From positions 2,936,001 through 3,000,000 of the forward strand of contig JNLK01000001.1 in the NCBI GenBank assembly GCA_000703065.1: a stretch of 64,000 nt of DNA. Direction: 5' to 3'. Shown here one piece after another: positions 1 through 8,610 of the stretch; positions within the stretch are counted from its first letter, which is position 1, and every line of letters starts with the position of its first letter. Under the pieces are notes generated by a model. The model was given only the letters and a program-made list of their open reading frames with translations, was not told the DNA's origin and did no database searches. This stretch comes from Lachnospiraceae bacterium AC2029 (GTDB lineage Bacteria > Bacillota > Clostridia > Lachnospirales > Lachnospiraceae). A program made the translations under genes and the position numbers.

Positions 1-360
1 CATATCAGGATGTGCAAGCCGAAGGGACGAAGCGATGACATGCTGATCATCCGTGGTGTAAATGTATTCCCGTCCCAGATCGAGACCGTACTTCTGAAGG
101 AAGGTTATACACCGAATTATCAGATCCTGGTTGACCGTATCGGAAACGAGGATACATTTGAGATCAATGTTGAGCTGTCCCAGGATCAGTATGCAGCACT
201 GAAGGACGGAGATGATGCGAAGGCAGAGAAGAAGCTGGTCAGCGCCATGGTAGCCATGCTGGGTATCCGTCCGAGAATCCATCTGCTGGCACCTCACGCC
301 ATCGTTCGAAGCGAGGGCAAGGCAGTCCGCGTCATCGATAAGCGTAAGCTGCACGACTAA
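1..360 (+). CDS. Phenylacetate-CoA ligase family protein, C-terminal part (cut by window edge)
   Basis: The frame is open from the first base, so this is the 3' end of a longer adenylate-forming enzyme; the ATG at base 10 is internal. About 119 residues are visible. They match the C-terminal lid domain of phenylacetate-CoA ligases: the KGRSDDM hinge, then RGVNVFPSQIE, and a C-terminal stretch ending GKAVRVIDKR. Family members activate an aryl or acyl acid with ATP and transfer it to CoA. In anaerobic Clostridia such genes are common, and the true acid substrate is often unknown. Without the N-terminal adenylation core the substrate cannot be judged. A strong inverted repeat lies 36 bases downstream. 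Confidence 0.85.
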   Translation, partial: HIRMCKPKGRSDDMLIIRGVNVFPSQIETVLLKEGYTPNYQILVDRIGNEDTFEINVELSQDQYAALKDGDDAKAEKKLVSAMVAMLGIRPRIHLLAPHAIVRSEGKAVRVIDKRKLHD

Positions 361-395
361 TTCAATACAGCCGGACGTTGAACATAGGATTTTGA

Positions 396-437
396 AAAGG
401 CTCCCCAACGGCGAAAACCGCGGTTGGCGGAGCCTTT
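396..437 (+). terminator. Hairpin after the CoA-ligase gene, probable terminator
   Basis: AAAGGCTCCCCAAC (396-409) pairs with GTTGGCGGAGCCTTT (423-437), with one base unpaired near the top and further pairing CGG/CCG inside. The stem is long and GC-rich but is followed by only a short T run inside the stem base, so it is not a perfect intrinsic terminator. The stem base is A-rich on the left and T-rich on the right, so it could work in both directions. Confidence 0.5.
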
Positions 438-477
438 CAACATAAGGAAACCATTAATATCACACCGGTCACCGGGA

Positions 478-576
478 ATGCCATCGCTGCCGGAACCATT
501 GCGGAACGGAAGCATTTCCGGATTTGTGACACTGAATGAAGAGGACTGTGAGAAGATCTATCGCATGATGGTCTGA
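478..576 (+). other. Short open frame (32 codons), possible gene remnant
   Basis: Between the ligase gene and the next gene a frame reads from an ATG at 478 to TGA at 576 and ends GFVTLNEEDCEKIYRMMV. The composition looks protein-like, and the frame stays open upstream of the ATG for a few codons, but there is no ribosome binding site. It may be the 3' remnant of a lost gene. I do not recognise a family, and it may be chance. Confidence 0.2.
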
Positions 577-636
577 CACAGGGACCGTTGAACGATTTAC
601 TACTGAGTATTACCTGGAGAATAAAGGAGTTACAGC

Positions 637-2343
637 ATGAGTGACAGTAAAGCACCTGTGACGGCTGCGGATCGTCCGATCCTTCGGAATAAAATGTATC
701 TGTACCTCACGGAGTTTTTCGCGGGTATGTCCGTGATGGCTGTGGAGCTGGGAGCCAGTCGGCTCCTGGCTCCCTATTTCAGTTCCTCGCAGATCGTATG
801 GACCATCATCATCGGAACGATCATGATCGCCATGGCCCTCGGCAATATCTACGGCGGGCGGAAGGTGGATAAGAATCCGAATCCGGACCGGCTGTATGGC
901 AGGATCATTTTCGCTGCCATCTGGATCGCACTGATCCCGGTGGTGGGAAAGTACATCATTTTGGGAATCTCGGGTCTGCTGGTTTTCACCATCAGCACCA
1001 ATTTCCTGGTGATCGCAGCCTTTGCGGCATGCATGATCATTTTCGTATTTCCGCTGTTCCTTCTGGGAACCGTGACACCGTCCCTGGTGAAGTATACGGT
1101 GGACAGCCTGGATGACAGCGGCAAAATCGTCGGAAATCTGAATGCCTCCAATACCATCGGAAGCATCATCGGGACTTTCGTTCCCACATTTGTCAGTATC
1201 CCTGCGGTGGGGACCTCCGTTACGTTCCTGATCTTTGCCGGGATCCTGCTGGCACTTTCCATTGTCTACTTCGCAAGCAGCAAGCTGTTCGTGAAGAAGG
1301 TGCCGATAGCAATGGTGCTTTTTATCCTGTGCTGCGTGTTCGGGCATAACGGCAGCTTCGCTTTCTGGCAGAAGCATCTGACGGCGGAGGATGAGTCGAT
1401 CTATAACTATCTGCAGGTTTCAGAGGATGAGAAGCAGGTGGTGCTGTCCACAAATGTTCTTTTCGGCGTTCAGTCGGTGTATCGGAAGGAACGGGAGCTG
1501 ACGGGAATGTATTATGACTACGCCATGGCAGCTCCGTATATGGCCGGGATCTATGAAAAGGGCAGACCGCTGGATGTGCTGATCCTGGGAATGGGCACGG
1601 GAACCTATGCCACCCAGTGCAGACGGTATTTCGGGGAAATGAACATCGAGGGCGTGGAGATCGATCAGAAGATCACGGACCTGGCACATGAGTATTTCGA
1701 ACTGGACGGATCCATTCCGGTGGCCACCTATGACGGAAGAGCGTTTCTCAATTCCATTTCCTCGGAGAACTGGAAGAAGGATTCCGAATTCGGAACTTCG
1801 GACGGGAAGTATGACGTGATCATGGTGGATGCCTACCAGGATATTACCATTCCCTTTCAGATGTCTACGGTGGAGTTCTTCTCCATGGTGAGGGATCATC
1901 TCCGGACCGACGGGGTAATGGTGGTGAATATGAACATGCGGGGAACGGATACCACAGGCTTCGGAGAAGGAAGCGGTGTCCGGGAGGCGAATCTGACGGA
2001 TTATCTGGCGGATACCGTCAGCGCTGTATTTCCGGAGGTGATGTCCGTGGAAGTGGTTGGATCAACCAACCGGGAACTCTTTGCCACGGCAGATCCGGGA
2101 ATGGCGGAGCGCTTTCGGGAGAACCGGGCGAAGGAAAAGGATCCGGAGCTTGCGGCGATGATGGAGCGGGTAGACAAGGGACTTGCCCGGTACATTTCCG
2201 GAAATCATACCATGACGGATGACAAGGCACCGGTGGAGCTTCTGGGAATGGAGGTCATCGATGAGATCATCCGGGACGAGGTGGCATATTACAAGAAGAT
2301 ATATGATGAGCAGGGGCTGGAAGGTCTCCTGAGCAGTATCTGA
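637..2343 (+). CDS. Membrane-fused spermidine synthase-like protein
   Basis: This 568-residue protein has two parts. Residues about 22-235 are hydrophobic, with roughly six to seven membrane spans, and resemble the half-transporter fused to many spermidine-synthase-like proteins (SRLLAPYFSSSQIVW, GNLNASNTIGSIIGT). Residues about 300-500 form a Rossmann methyltransferase/aminopropyltransferase-type fold: VLILGMGTGTYATQC is the nucleotide loop, GVEID the acidic strand end, and MVDAYQD corresponds to the catalytic aspartate region. Real spermidine synthases are about 280 residues and soluble, so a role in polyamine synthesis is only a family inference; the substrate of these fused proteins is not settled. 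A good Shine-Dalgarno (AAAGGAG) precedes the ATG. The gene stands alone, ending in a strong terminator. Confidence 0.8.
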   Translation: MSDSKAPVTAADRPILRNKMYLYLTEFFAGMSVMAVELGASRLLAPYFSSSQIVWTIIIGTIMIAMALGNIYGGRKVDKNPNPDRLYGRIIFAAIWIALIPVVGKYIILGISGLLVFTISTNFLVIAAFAACMIIFVFPLFLLGTVTPSLVKYTVDSLDDSGKIVGNLNASNTIGSIIGTFVPTFVSIPAVGTSVTFLIFAGILLALSIVYFASSKLFVKKVPIAMVLFILCCVFGHNGSFAFWQKHLTAEDESIYNYLQVSEDEKQVVLSTNVLFGVQSVYRKERELTGMYYDYAMAAPYMAGIYEKGRPLDVLILGMGTGTYATQCRRYFGEMNIEGVEIDQKITDLAHEYFELDGSIPVATYDGRAFLNSISSENWKKDSEFGTSDGKYDVIMVDAYQDITIPFQMSTVEFFSMVRDHLRTDGVMVVNMNMRGTDTTGFGEGSGVREANLTDYLADTVSAVFPEVMSVEVVGSTNRELFATADPGMAERFRENRAKEKDPELAAMMERVDKGLARYISGNHTMTDDKAPVELLGMEVIDEIIRDEVAYYKKIYDEQGLEGLLSSI

Positions 2344-2369
2344 ACCGTTCTAAGACGGATAAAACCTAT

Positions 2370-2415
2370 AGCACTACAGCCGTTTTCCGAGTATAATGAC
2401 TGTAGTGCTTTTTTC
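2370..2415 (+). terminator. Rho-independent terminator
   Basis: AGCACTACAG (2370-2379) pairs perfectly with CTGTAGTGCT (2400-2409), followed by a T run. It lies 27 bases after the stop of the spermidine-synthase-like gene. Confidence 0.85.
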
Positions 2416-2493
2416 GTGAATGGCCTGCGCGATGTCTGCAGGCGAATACCTGTCTTCGGGTGTGCAGCCCGGGACAAGGAAGGAATGTTAGAT

Positions 2494-4128
2494 ATGCGTT
2501 ATCTTGTGAGCGGAAAACAGGCGGCGGAGATCGACCGCCATACCATAGAAGAGGTGGGAGTCCCTCAGCTGGTGCTGATGGAACGGGCGGCTCTGGCTGT
2601 GGCGGAGGAGACGGCTGCTCTCATTAAGGACAGGGATCACGACAGGATCCTGGTGGTGGCAGAGAGCGGAAATAACGGCGGTGACGGGATAGCTGCAGCA
2701 AGGATCCTGCATCAGAGGGGATATTCCGCAGAGGTGTGGCTGTTAGAAGGACTGGCAAAGCAGTCGGATGCTTATAAAAAACAGAAGGAGCTTGCCAAAA
2801 AGGCGGGGGTTCCTTTTGTGGATCTTTCCGGGGAGGCAGGAGCAGAGCCGGATGTAAAGACAGAGGATGAGTCCGATGTGCAGACTGATGCGGAATACGA
2901 TGTGGAGATTGGTGTGCAGTCCGGCGTTCGGAAAGGGCATCAGTATAGTGTGATCGTGGACGCCATCTTCGGCGTGGGTCTGACCCGGGATGTAACAGGC
3001 GTACAGGCGCAGGCGGTCACATGGATCAATGCAAGAAGAGCAGAAGGAGCAAAGGTTGTGGCGGTGGATATCCCTACGGGACTCTCTTCGGAATCCGGAG
3101 AGGTTCTTGGAAAAGCGGTCACCGCGGATCGGACCGTGACCTTCGGATTTGAAAAGGTGGGAATGCTGCTCGCAAAAGATGCTGTAGGTACTGTCAGCAT
3201 CCCGGAGATCGGATTCTTCCTTCCGGAAGAATTCCGTTATTATACCTATAACAGAACGGATGTGAGAAGGCTTCTTCCCTCCAGAAGCAGGGAAGGAAAT
3301 AAGGGAAGCTTTGGAAGAGTGATGGTGGTTGCCGGCTCAAAGGACATGAGCGGAGCCGCATATCTGGCGGCGGAGGCGGCGTACTGTACCGGCTGCGGCC
3401 TGGTAAAGGTGGTGACACATGAGAGCAACCGCCCGGCCCTGCAGCAGCTTCTGCCGGAGGCCATCCTGAAGACCTACAGGGATGGACTTCCTTCTGAGGC
3501 GTACGAGAAATCTATCCTGACAGAGCAGGACATGAAGTGGGCGGATGTGATCATCCTCGGCCCCGGGATCGGAACCACGGAGACTGCTCTGCAGTTGACA
3601 GAGCAGATCTTAAGGTATGCAGGGTGTCCGGTGATCGTTGATGCGGATGCCATCAATCTTCTGGCAGATCATACGAAGATCCTGGAGGAGACCGCGGGAA
3701 GCCGTCCCCTGATCATGACTCCCCATATGCTGGAGATGACCCGACTGACTGAAAAGAGTTCGCATCCTGTGCGGGAAGCCCTGGCCCGTCTGAAGAAGGA
3801 ACGGATCGCCATTGCGGAGGCTGCGGCCCGGATGTACGGGGCAACGGTGGTTCTGAAGGACGCAGCCACATTTGTCACGGAAGGAACAGCCGGAGGATAT
3901 CTTAATTCCTCGGGAAATGACGCCATGGCCAAGGGAGGAAGCGGAGACGTGCTGACCGGAGTGATCGCCGGTCTCCTGGCTCAGGGACTTGCGGCCCCGC
4001 AGGCGGCAAGACTGGGAGTGTATCTCCACGGTCTGGCGGGAGATACGGCAAGAGAGAGACTGGGAGCCTACAGCGTGATCGCAAGAGATCTGCTGGATGC
4101 GATCCCGGATGTAATGAGGCAGGAGTAG
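2494..4128 (+). CDS. nnr: Bifunctional NAD(P)H-hydrate epimerase / ADP-dependent NAD(P)H-hydrate dehydratase
   Basis: This enzyme repairs hydrated NADH/NADPH: the N-terminal YjeF domain epimerises R-NAD(P)HX, and the C-terminal domain dehydrates S-NAD(P)HX using ADP. Seen: MRYLVSGKQAAEIDRHTIEE at the start, NNGGDG (epimerase nucleotide site), DAIFGVGLTR, then the dehydratase GSFGRVMVVAGS, GPGIGTT, VDADAINLL, and the GGSGDVLTGVIAGLLAQG signature. ATG 2494 was chosen because AAGGAAGG lies about ten bases upstream and homologues start there; ATG 2485 and upstream in-frame codons are less likely. The protein is 544 residues. Odd: residues about 118-145 form an acidic, repeat-like insertion in the epimerase domain (see the repeat entry). 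No operon partner is adjacent. Confidence 0.93.
   Translation: MRYLVSGKQAAEIDRHTIEEVGVPQLVLMERAALAVAEETAALIKDRDHDRILVVAESGNNGGDGIAAARILHQRGYSAEVWLLEGLAKQSDAYKKQKELAKKAGVPFVDLSGEAGAEPDVKTEDESDVQTDAEYDVEIGVQSGVRKGHQYSVIVDAIFGVGLTRDVTGVQAQAVTWINARRAEGAKVVAVDIPTGLSSESGEVLGKAVTADRTVTFGFEKVGMLLAKDAVGTVSIPEIGFFLPEEFRYYTYNRTDVRRLLPSRSREGNKGSFGRVMVVAGSKDMSGAAYLAAEAAYCTGCGLVKVVTHESNRPALQQLLPEAILKTYRDGLPSEAYEKSILTEQDMKWADVIILGPGIGTTETALQLTEQILRYAGCPVIVDADAINLLADHTKILEETAGSRPLIMTPHMLEMTRLTEKSSHPVREALARLKKERIAIAEAAARMYGATVVLKDAATFVTEGTAGGYLNSSGNDAMAKGGSGDVLTGVIAGLLAQGLAAPQAARLGVYLHGLAGDTARERLGAYSVIARDLLDAIPDVMRQE
2851..2928 (+). repeat. Degenerate DV(K/Q/E) repeat inserted in nnr
   Basis: Units of GATGTNNAGA-type sequence begin at 2851, 2875, 2899 and 2911 and encode DVKT, DVQT, DVEI and GVQS, separated by acidic residues. 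The block falls between two conserved parts of the epimerase domain and has no counterpart in the family consensus that I know. It looks like an expanded surface loop made by short duplications. Confidence 0.5.
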
Positions 4129-4147
4129 CTGACTTACAATTGATTCA

Positions 4148-4176
4148 TTGAGCATTAAACCGGCCTGTGCTATGAT
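4148..4176 (+). promoter_or_regulatory. Sigma-A type promoter of the InlB/wall-binding protein gene
   Basis: TTGAGC (4148-4153) and TATGAT (4171-4176) are 17 bases apart, with TGC directly before the -10 box (extended -10). It lies about 55 bases upstream of the chosen start codon. Confidence 0.6.
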
Positions 4177-4230
4177 ACGAACATAAGGATAGAGTTGATC
4201 ATGAATAATACAAAGGAGGGGGTATTATTG

Positions 4231-5682
4231 ATGCGTAGAAAAGGAAGGAAACACTGTTTAACGGTTGGATTGCTGACATTTCTGATGGCGTGGGTATTGA
4301 TTCCGTTGATGGGAGGACGAAATCAGGTAGAAGCCGAAACGATGGAATATACCATTATTCTGGACGCGACCGAAGCAGGTTATTTTGACCCAGGAGGACC
4401 ATGTTACTTCACTACAAAGGTTCAGGCCGGGCACGCGATCAGGGATTGCTCACCGGAGTATGATTATTTTTATGAATTTTACTACTGGTTAGATGAGGAT
4501 GGAAATGAATATACACCGGATGAATTATGTAATTATATTCCGACAAAGGATATGCGTTTTTATGTTGAATCGAAAATCGTTCAGCTGACATTTGATCCGA
4601 ATGGCGGATCAGTTCGACGGAGCTATCCCGGTACGGAGTATATTTATAGAGACAAATTCTCCTTTGCACACGCGACAAGCTATCATTTTTGGATGACAGA
4701 TCTAATGGTTGTTCGCGGCGGGTATACCTTCGTCGGATGGGAATCCATTTCCGGATGGGATGTGGGGAAAATACTCCGATGCGGAGACTTTAATTATAAA
4801 TATAATGCTAGGACAGATACTGAGTATCGGGCAGTCTGGAGAAAAAATGAAGAGGGAGATGACCCGGCCTATACACTGACCTTCGATGCAAACGGAGGAA
4901 GTATTTGTGGTATTGACGGAGTTGAGAGCGGTTATTCGATTGATGTGTTAGGCAGTATCGGATATTGGACTCCGAATGCTGTCAAATCCGACAAAGCGTT
5001 TCTTGGATGGAAACAGGTTGACGGTAGTGGTGCAGGAACTGTTTTCTATGATTCTGAGCGGATCTATCCGGTCGAAAATATGACCCTGGTTGCAATCTGG
5101 AAAGATGAACCTGAACCGGAAATCCTGAACGGCTGGAAAAAGGTGGATGGCGGAAGAGCGTATTATCAGAACGGGATCCGTGTTACCGGAGTAAAGAAAA
5201 TCGATGGGAAGACCTATTACTTCAAGCCTGACGGAATCATGTTCACAGGTTTGAAAACCTTCAAGGGAAAGACCTACTATTTCGGCTCCAACGGTGCGAT
5301 GAAGACCGGTTGGGTGACCGGCGGCGGGAAGAAGTATTACTTCGATTCAAAAGGAGCGATGGTGACAGGAGCTGCGAAGATCGAAGGAAAGATTTATTAC
5401 TTCAACACCAAGGGAGTGCTTCAGACGGGCTGGCTGACCATCGGTAAGAAGAGCTATTATTTAGACCCGGAAACAGGAGCTATGGTGACCGGAGCCAAGA
5501 AAATCGATGGAAAGGTCTATTACTTCAGCTCAAAGGGTGTAATGCACAAGGGATGGCTGGAATTAAAGAACAGGAAATACTATTTTGATACAGACGGAAC
5601 TATGGTGACCGGAACAAAGACGATAGATGGTATTACTTACGTCTTTGCAAAAAACGGTGTGTTGATTTCAGTGAAAGAATAG
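4231..5682 (+). CDS. Secreted protein with InlB-type repeats and nine wall-binding repeats
   Basis: Predicted 483-residue exported surface protein. A signal peptide is plain: basic start MRRKGRKH, a hydrophobic core, and cleavage probably after VEA at about residue 37. Residues about 40-290 hold Listeria-Bacteroides (InlB/Flg_new) type modules, with FDPNGGS and FDANGGS strands followed by GYTFVGW and AVW motifs. Residues about 297-483 are nine ~20-residue units of the form W/AKKIDGKxYYFxxxGxMxTG, the choline-binding/glucan-binding (CW_binding) repeat family, which attaches proteins non-covalently to wall polymers. ATG 4231 follows AAGGAGGGGG at good spacing; the in-frame TTG at 4195 upstream has none. 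No catalytic domain is visible, so it is probably an adhesin or wall-structure protein. It is monocistronic with its own promoter and terminator. Confidence 0.85.
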   Translation: MRRKGRKHCLTVGLLTFLMAWVLIPLMGGRNQVEAETMEYTIILDATEAGYFDPGGPCYFTTKVQAGHAIRDCSPEYDYFYEFYYWLDEDGNEYTPDELCNYIPTKDMRFYVESKIVQLTFDPNGGSVRRSYPGTEYIYRDKFSFAHATSYHFWMTDLMVVRGGYTFVGWESISGWDVGKILRCGDFNYKYNARTDTEYRAVWRKNEEGDDPAYTLTFDANGGSICGIDGVESGYSIDVLGSIGYWTPNAVKSDKAFLGWKQVDGSGAGTVFYDSERIYPVENMTLVAIWKDEPEPEILNGWKKVDGGRAYYQNGIRVTGVKKIDGKTYYFKPDGIMFTGLKTFKGKTYYFGSNGAMKTGWVTGGGKKYYFDSKGAMVTGAAKIEGKIYYFNTKGVLQTGWLTIGKKSYYLDPETGAMVTGAKKIDGKVYYFSSKGVMHKGWLELKNRKYYFDTDGTMVTGTKTIDGITYVFAKNGVLISVKE

Positions 5683-5707
5683 CAGTGATAGTTCCATAGG
5701 ATAAAGG

Positions 5708-5744
5708 ATCCCCCTGCGTGACATGGACATGCAGGGGGATTTTA
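5708..5744 (+). terminator. Rho-independent terminator
   Basis: ATCCCCCTGC (5708-5717) pairs with GCAGGGGGAT (5731-5740), followed by TTT. It follows the wall-binding protein gene. Confidence 0.85.
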
Positions 5745-5752
5745 GGGAACCC

Positions 5753-5781
5753 TTGACGCATGTGAAACGGAGTGATACTGT
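5753..5781 (+). promoter_or_regulatory. Probable promoter of alr
   Basis: TTGACG (5753-5758) is followed 17 bases later by TACTGT (5776-5781), preceded by TGA in the extended -10 position. The -35 box is strong and the -10 box weak. It begins nine bases after the preceding terminator, a typical place for a new transcript. Confidence 0.45.
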
Positions 5782-5827
5782 AATACGTGTTTCATATTAT
5801 TAGTTTATGAAAGTTGGAGATGCAGCG

Positions 5828-6994
5828 ATGAACGTGGTAAAACCGTATCATAGAATTGAGGCGCGGATCGACCTGGATGCCATCCGTGCAAATATCGAGA
5901 CCGTAAAGGCCCTGAACCCACCGGAGGAGAAGGTGCTCCTGGTGATCAAGGCGGATGCCTACGGACACGGATCCGTAGTGCTGGCACAGGAGCTGGATGA
6001 CCTGGCGGATTATTTCGGTGTGGCGGAGATCGATGAAGCGGTAGAGCTTCGGAAGAGCGGAGTGACAAAGCCGATCCTGATCCTCGGCTACACGGATGAG
6101 ACCGAGTATGAGGATCTTTTGGAATATGATATCACCCAGGCCGTTTATGATGTGGAGAAATGCAGAAGCCTGTCGGCTCTTGCCGAGAAAATGGGTCGTA
6201 AGGCGAGGGTACACATCAAGGTGGATTCCGGAATGCACCGCATCGGTTTTCAGGCTGATGAAGCCGGGATCGCGGAAGCGGAGAAACTGTTCTCACTGCC
6301 GGGACTTTCTGTTGAGGGAATCTTCACCCATTTTGCAAAGGCGGATGAGAAGGACAAGACCTCGGCCATGGAGCAGTATCGTCTGTTCTCCGGATTCGTA
6401 AAGGCTCTGGAAGAGAAGGGACATGATCTGGGAGTCCGTCATATCGACAACTCCGCAGGGGCCATGGAACTGCATTCAAAAGGATTTGACATGATGCGCC
6501 TTGGCATAGTAATATATGGCCTGTATCCGTCGGAGGAGATCGATACCTCTGTTGTGATTCGGCCGGCCATGCAGCTGGTAACCCACATCACTCACATCAA
6601 GACTTTGCCTCGGGGAAGCGGGATCAGCTATGGACATACCTTCGTGACGGATCGTGAGACACGGGTGGCAACCGTATCCGCAGGCTATGCGGACGGGTAT
6701 CCGAGAGCCCAGTCCGGTATCGGACGGGTGCTGATCCGCGGAGAATATGCTCCGATCCTGGGACGCGTCTGCATGGACCAGTTCATGGTGGATGTGAGCC
6801 ATATCCCGGACGCGGAGGTAGGAGATGAGGTCGTTCTCATCGGAACGGACGGAGAGAATCACATTTCCGTTGAAGAGGTCGCAGAGCCTGCTGTCAGTTT
6901 CAATTATGAGCTGGTCTGCAATGTATCACGCCGGGTACCCCGGGTCTATGTGAAGAACGGGGAGGCCATCGGTGAGGTGAACTATCTGAGATAG
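5828..6994 (+). CDS. alr: Alanine racemase
   Basis: A PLP enzyme that interconverts L- and D-alanine, supplying D-Ala for peptidoglycan. KADAYGHG near residue 36 carries the PLP-binding lysine, and GISYGHTF near residue 255 carries the catalytic tyrosine; RVCMDQFMVDVS is also characteristic. The length of 388 residues fits the family. ATG 5828 was chosen because GGAGA is eight bases upstream; the ATG at 5807 has no clear ribosome site. The next gene follows after 26 bases, so the two are probably co-transcribed. Confidence 0.95.
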   Translation: MNVVKPYHRIEARIDLDAIRANIETVKALNPPEEKVLLVIKADAYGHGSVVLAQELDDLADYFGVAEIDEAVELRKSGVTKPILILGYTDETEYEDLLEYDITQAVYDVEKCRSLSALAEKMGRKARVHIKVDSGMHRIGFQADEAGIAEAEKLFSLPGLSVEGIFTHFAKADEKDKTSAMEQYRLFSGFVKALEEKGHDLGVRHIDNSAGAMELHSKGFDMMRLGIVIYGLYPSEEIDTSVVIRPAMQLVTHITHIKTLPRGSGISYGHTFVTDRETRVATVSAGYADGYPRAQSGIGRVLIRGEYAPILGRVCMDQFMVDVSHIPDAEVGDEVVLIGTDGENHISVEEVAEPAVSFNYELVCNVSRRVPRVYVKNGEAIGEVNYLR

Positions 6995-7020
6995 GATGAT
7001 TCATAAATAAAAGGAGATCT

Positions 7021-7821
7021 ATGTTTAAAAAGAAGGGCGAGGAACAGGTCGAGGAAGAGATATTATCCATGGTCGAGGAAGGGCAGGATCAGGGCTTTAT
7101 TCATGAGGAAGAGGCCGAGCTGATCTCAAACATTTTCGATTTTGACGATAAGGATGCCCATGATATCATGACGGCCAGAAACCGGATCTTTGCACTGGAG
7201 AAGGGGACGACCATTCATGAGGCTCTGGAAATGGGACTGGAGAGCAGCTTCTCCCGGTTTCCTGTATTTGAGGGCGAGATCGACAATATCCTGGGTGTGG
7301 TTCATCTGAAGGATCTGATGTCCGCATATCTGGGCGGACACGGGGAGGAGCCCTGTGAGACCGTGCTGGAGGATCCGATCTTTATCCATCCCACCTACGA
7401 CATATCCAAGCTTCTCCGGAAGATGCAGAAGGAGAAGGTCCATATCGCTATAGTGGTTGACGAATACGGTCAGACGGACGGCATCGTTACCCTGGAGGAT
7501 ATCATAGAAGAGATCGTCGGAAATATCCAGGATGAGCATGATGAGGAAGAGGAGGGAGCACACAGGACGGCGGATGCCGGCTATGTGGTGGACGGACTCA
7601 TTTCCCTGAATGACCTGAAGGAAATCCTTCCGGATATTGAGATTCCGGATACAGAGATAGAAACGTTAAATGGATTCCTGCTCTACAAGCTGGGACGCCT
7701 TCTGAAGGAGGGAGAGAAGATCGAGATCGTGTACGGCGGCTACAAATTCCTGCCGCTGGTCATTCGAGATAAGATCATGCAGAGAGTTAAGATCCTCCCG
7801 CTTCCGAAGGACGCAGAGTAA
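7021..7821 (+). CDS. CBS-domain protein of the HlyC/CorC family, lacking the membrane domain
   Basis: This 266-residue cytoplasmic protein holds a CBS pair (about residues 45-170; DKDAHDIMTARNRIFALE, VVHLKDLM, VHIAIVVDEYGQTDGIVTLEDIIEEIVG) followed by a transporter-associated CorC_HlyC domain (about 185-260). CBS pairs usually bind adenine nucleotides. The common relatives carry an N-terminal DUF21 membrane domain linked to divalent cation transport; here it is absent, as in CorC itself. AAAAGGAGATCT precedes the ATG. It lies 26 bases after alr and 54 before yebC. A role in magnesium or cobalt efflux is a family guess. Confidence 0.85.
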   Translation: MFKKKGEEQVEEEILSMVEEGQDQGFIHEEEAELISNIFDFDDKDAHDIMTARNRIFALEKGTTIHEALEMGLESSFSRFPVFEGEIDNILGVVHLKDLMSAYLGGHGEEPCETVLEDPIFIHPTYDISKLLRKMQKEKVHIAIVVDEYGQTDGIVTLEDIIEEIVGNIQDEHDEEEEGAHRTADAGYVVDGLISLNDLKEILPDIEIPDTEIETLNGFLLYKLGRLLKEGEKIEIVYGGYKFLPLVIRDKIMQRVKILPLPKDAE

Positions 7822-7875
7822 CACCCGAGCAAAGAATCACAATATAAAGAGAATAGAAAAGAAAGAGGTACGAAA

Positions 7876-8610
7876 ATGTCAGGACATTCCAAATTCGCGA
7901 ACATCAAGCATAAGAAAGAGAAGAATGATGCGGCTAAGGGCAAGATCTTCACCATCATCGGTCGTGAGATCGCGGTAGCCGTTAAGGAAGGCGGACCGGA
8001 TCCGGCCAATAACTCCAAGCTTCGCGATGTCATCGCCAAGGCAAAGGCCAATAACATGCCCAACGATACCATCGACCGCGGTATCAAGAAGGCTGCAGGT
8101 GATGCAAACAGCGTAAACTATGTGGCTAATACCTATGAAGGCTATGGTCCTTCCGGAACAGCCATCATCGTTAACTGCCTTACCGACAATAAGAACCGTA
8201 CAGCATCCAACGTACGTAACGCCTTCACAAAGGGCGGCGGAAATGTAGGAACTACAGGCTGCGTTTCCTACATGTTTGATGAGAAGGGACAGATCATCGT
8301 GGCAAAGGAAGACTACGAGACCACCGCTGACGATCTGATGATGATGGCATTGGACGCAGGAGCAGAGGACTTCTCCGAGGAAGAAGACAGCTATGAGATC
8401 ATCACCACACCGGAAGACTTCTCCGCAGTCCGTGAAGCCCTGGAAGCAGCAGGCGTTCCCATGGCATCCGCAGAAGTGACCATGATCCCGCAGAACTATG
8501 TAACACTCACAGACGAAGAAGACATCAAGAAGATCACCAGGATCCTCGACATGCTTGACGAAGACGACGACGTCCAGGCGGTGTACTGTAACTGGAGCGA
8601 TTACGAGTAA
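7876..8610 (+). CDS. yebC: YebC/PmpR family regulator (TACO1-like)
   Basis: A 244-residue member of the YebC family, starting with the signature [26 protein letters not shown] and containing [12 protein letters not shown] and the acidic C-terminal domain. Members have been described as DNA-binding regulators and, more recently, as translation factors that help ribosomes at proline-rich or other slow sequences. AAAGAGG precedes the ATG. Its stop codon lies inside the left arm of a long inverted repeat (8607-8621), so the 3' end of its transcript would be part of the downstream RNA structure. Confidence 0.95.
   Translation: MSGHSKFANIKHKKEKNDAAKGKIFTIIGREIAVAVKEGGPDPANNSKLRDVIAKAKANNMPNDTIDRGIKKAAGDANSVNYVANTYEGYGPSGTAIIVNCLTDNKNRTASNVRNAFTKGGGNVGTTGCVSYMFDEKGQIIVAKEDYETTADDLMMMALDAGAEDFSEEEDSYEIITTPEDFSAVREALEAAGVPMASAEVTMIPQNYVTLTDEEDIKKITRILDMLDEDDDVQAVYCNWSDYE

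Noticed and set aside
2416-2493. Upstream extension of nnr to 2416
   Set aside because: The extension begins at the foot of a terminator and codes for unrelated residues; the start at 2494 has the ribosome site and family-like N-terminus.
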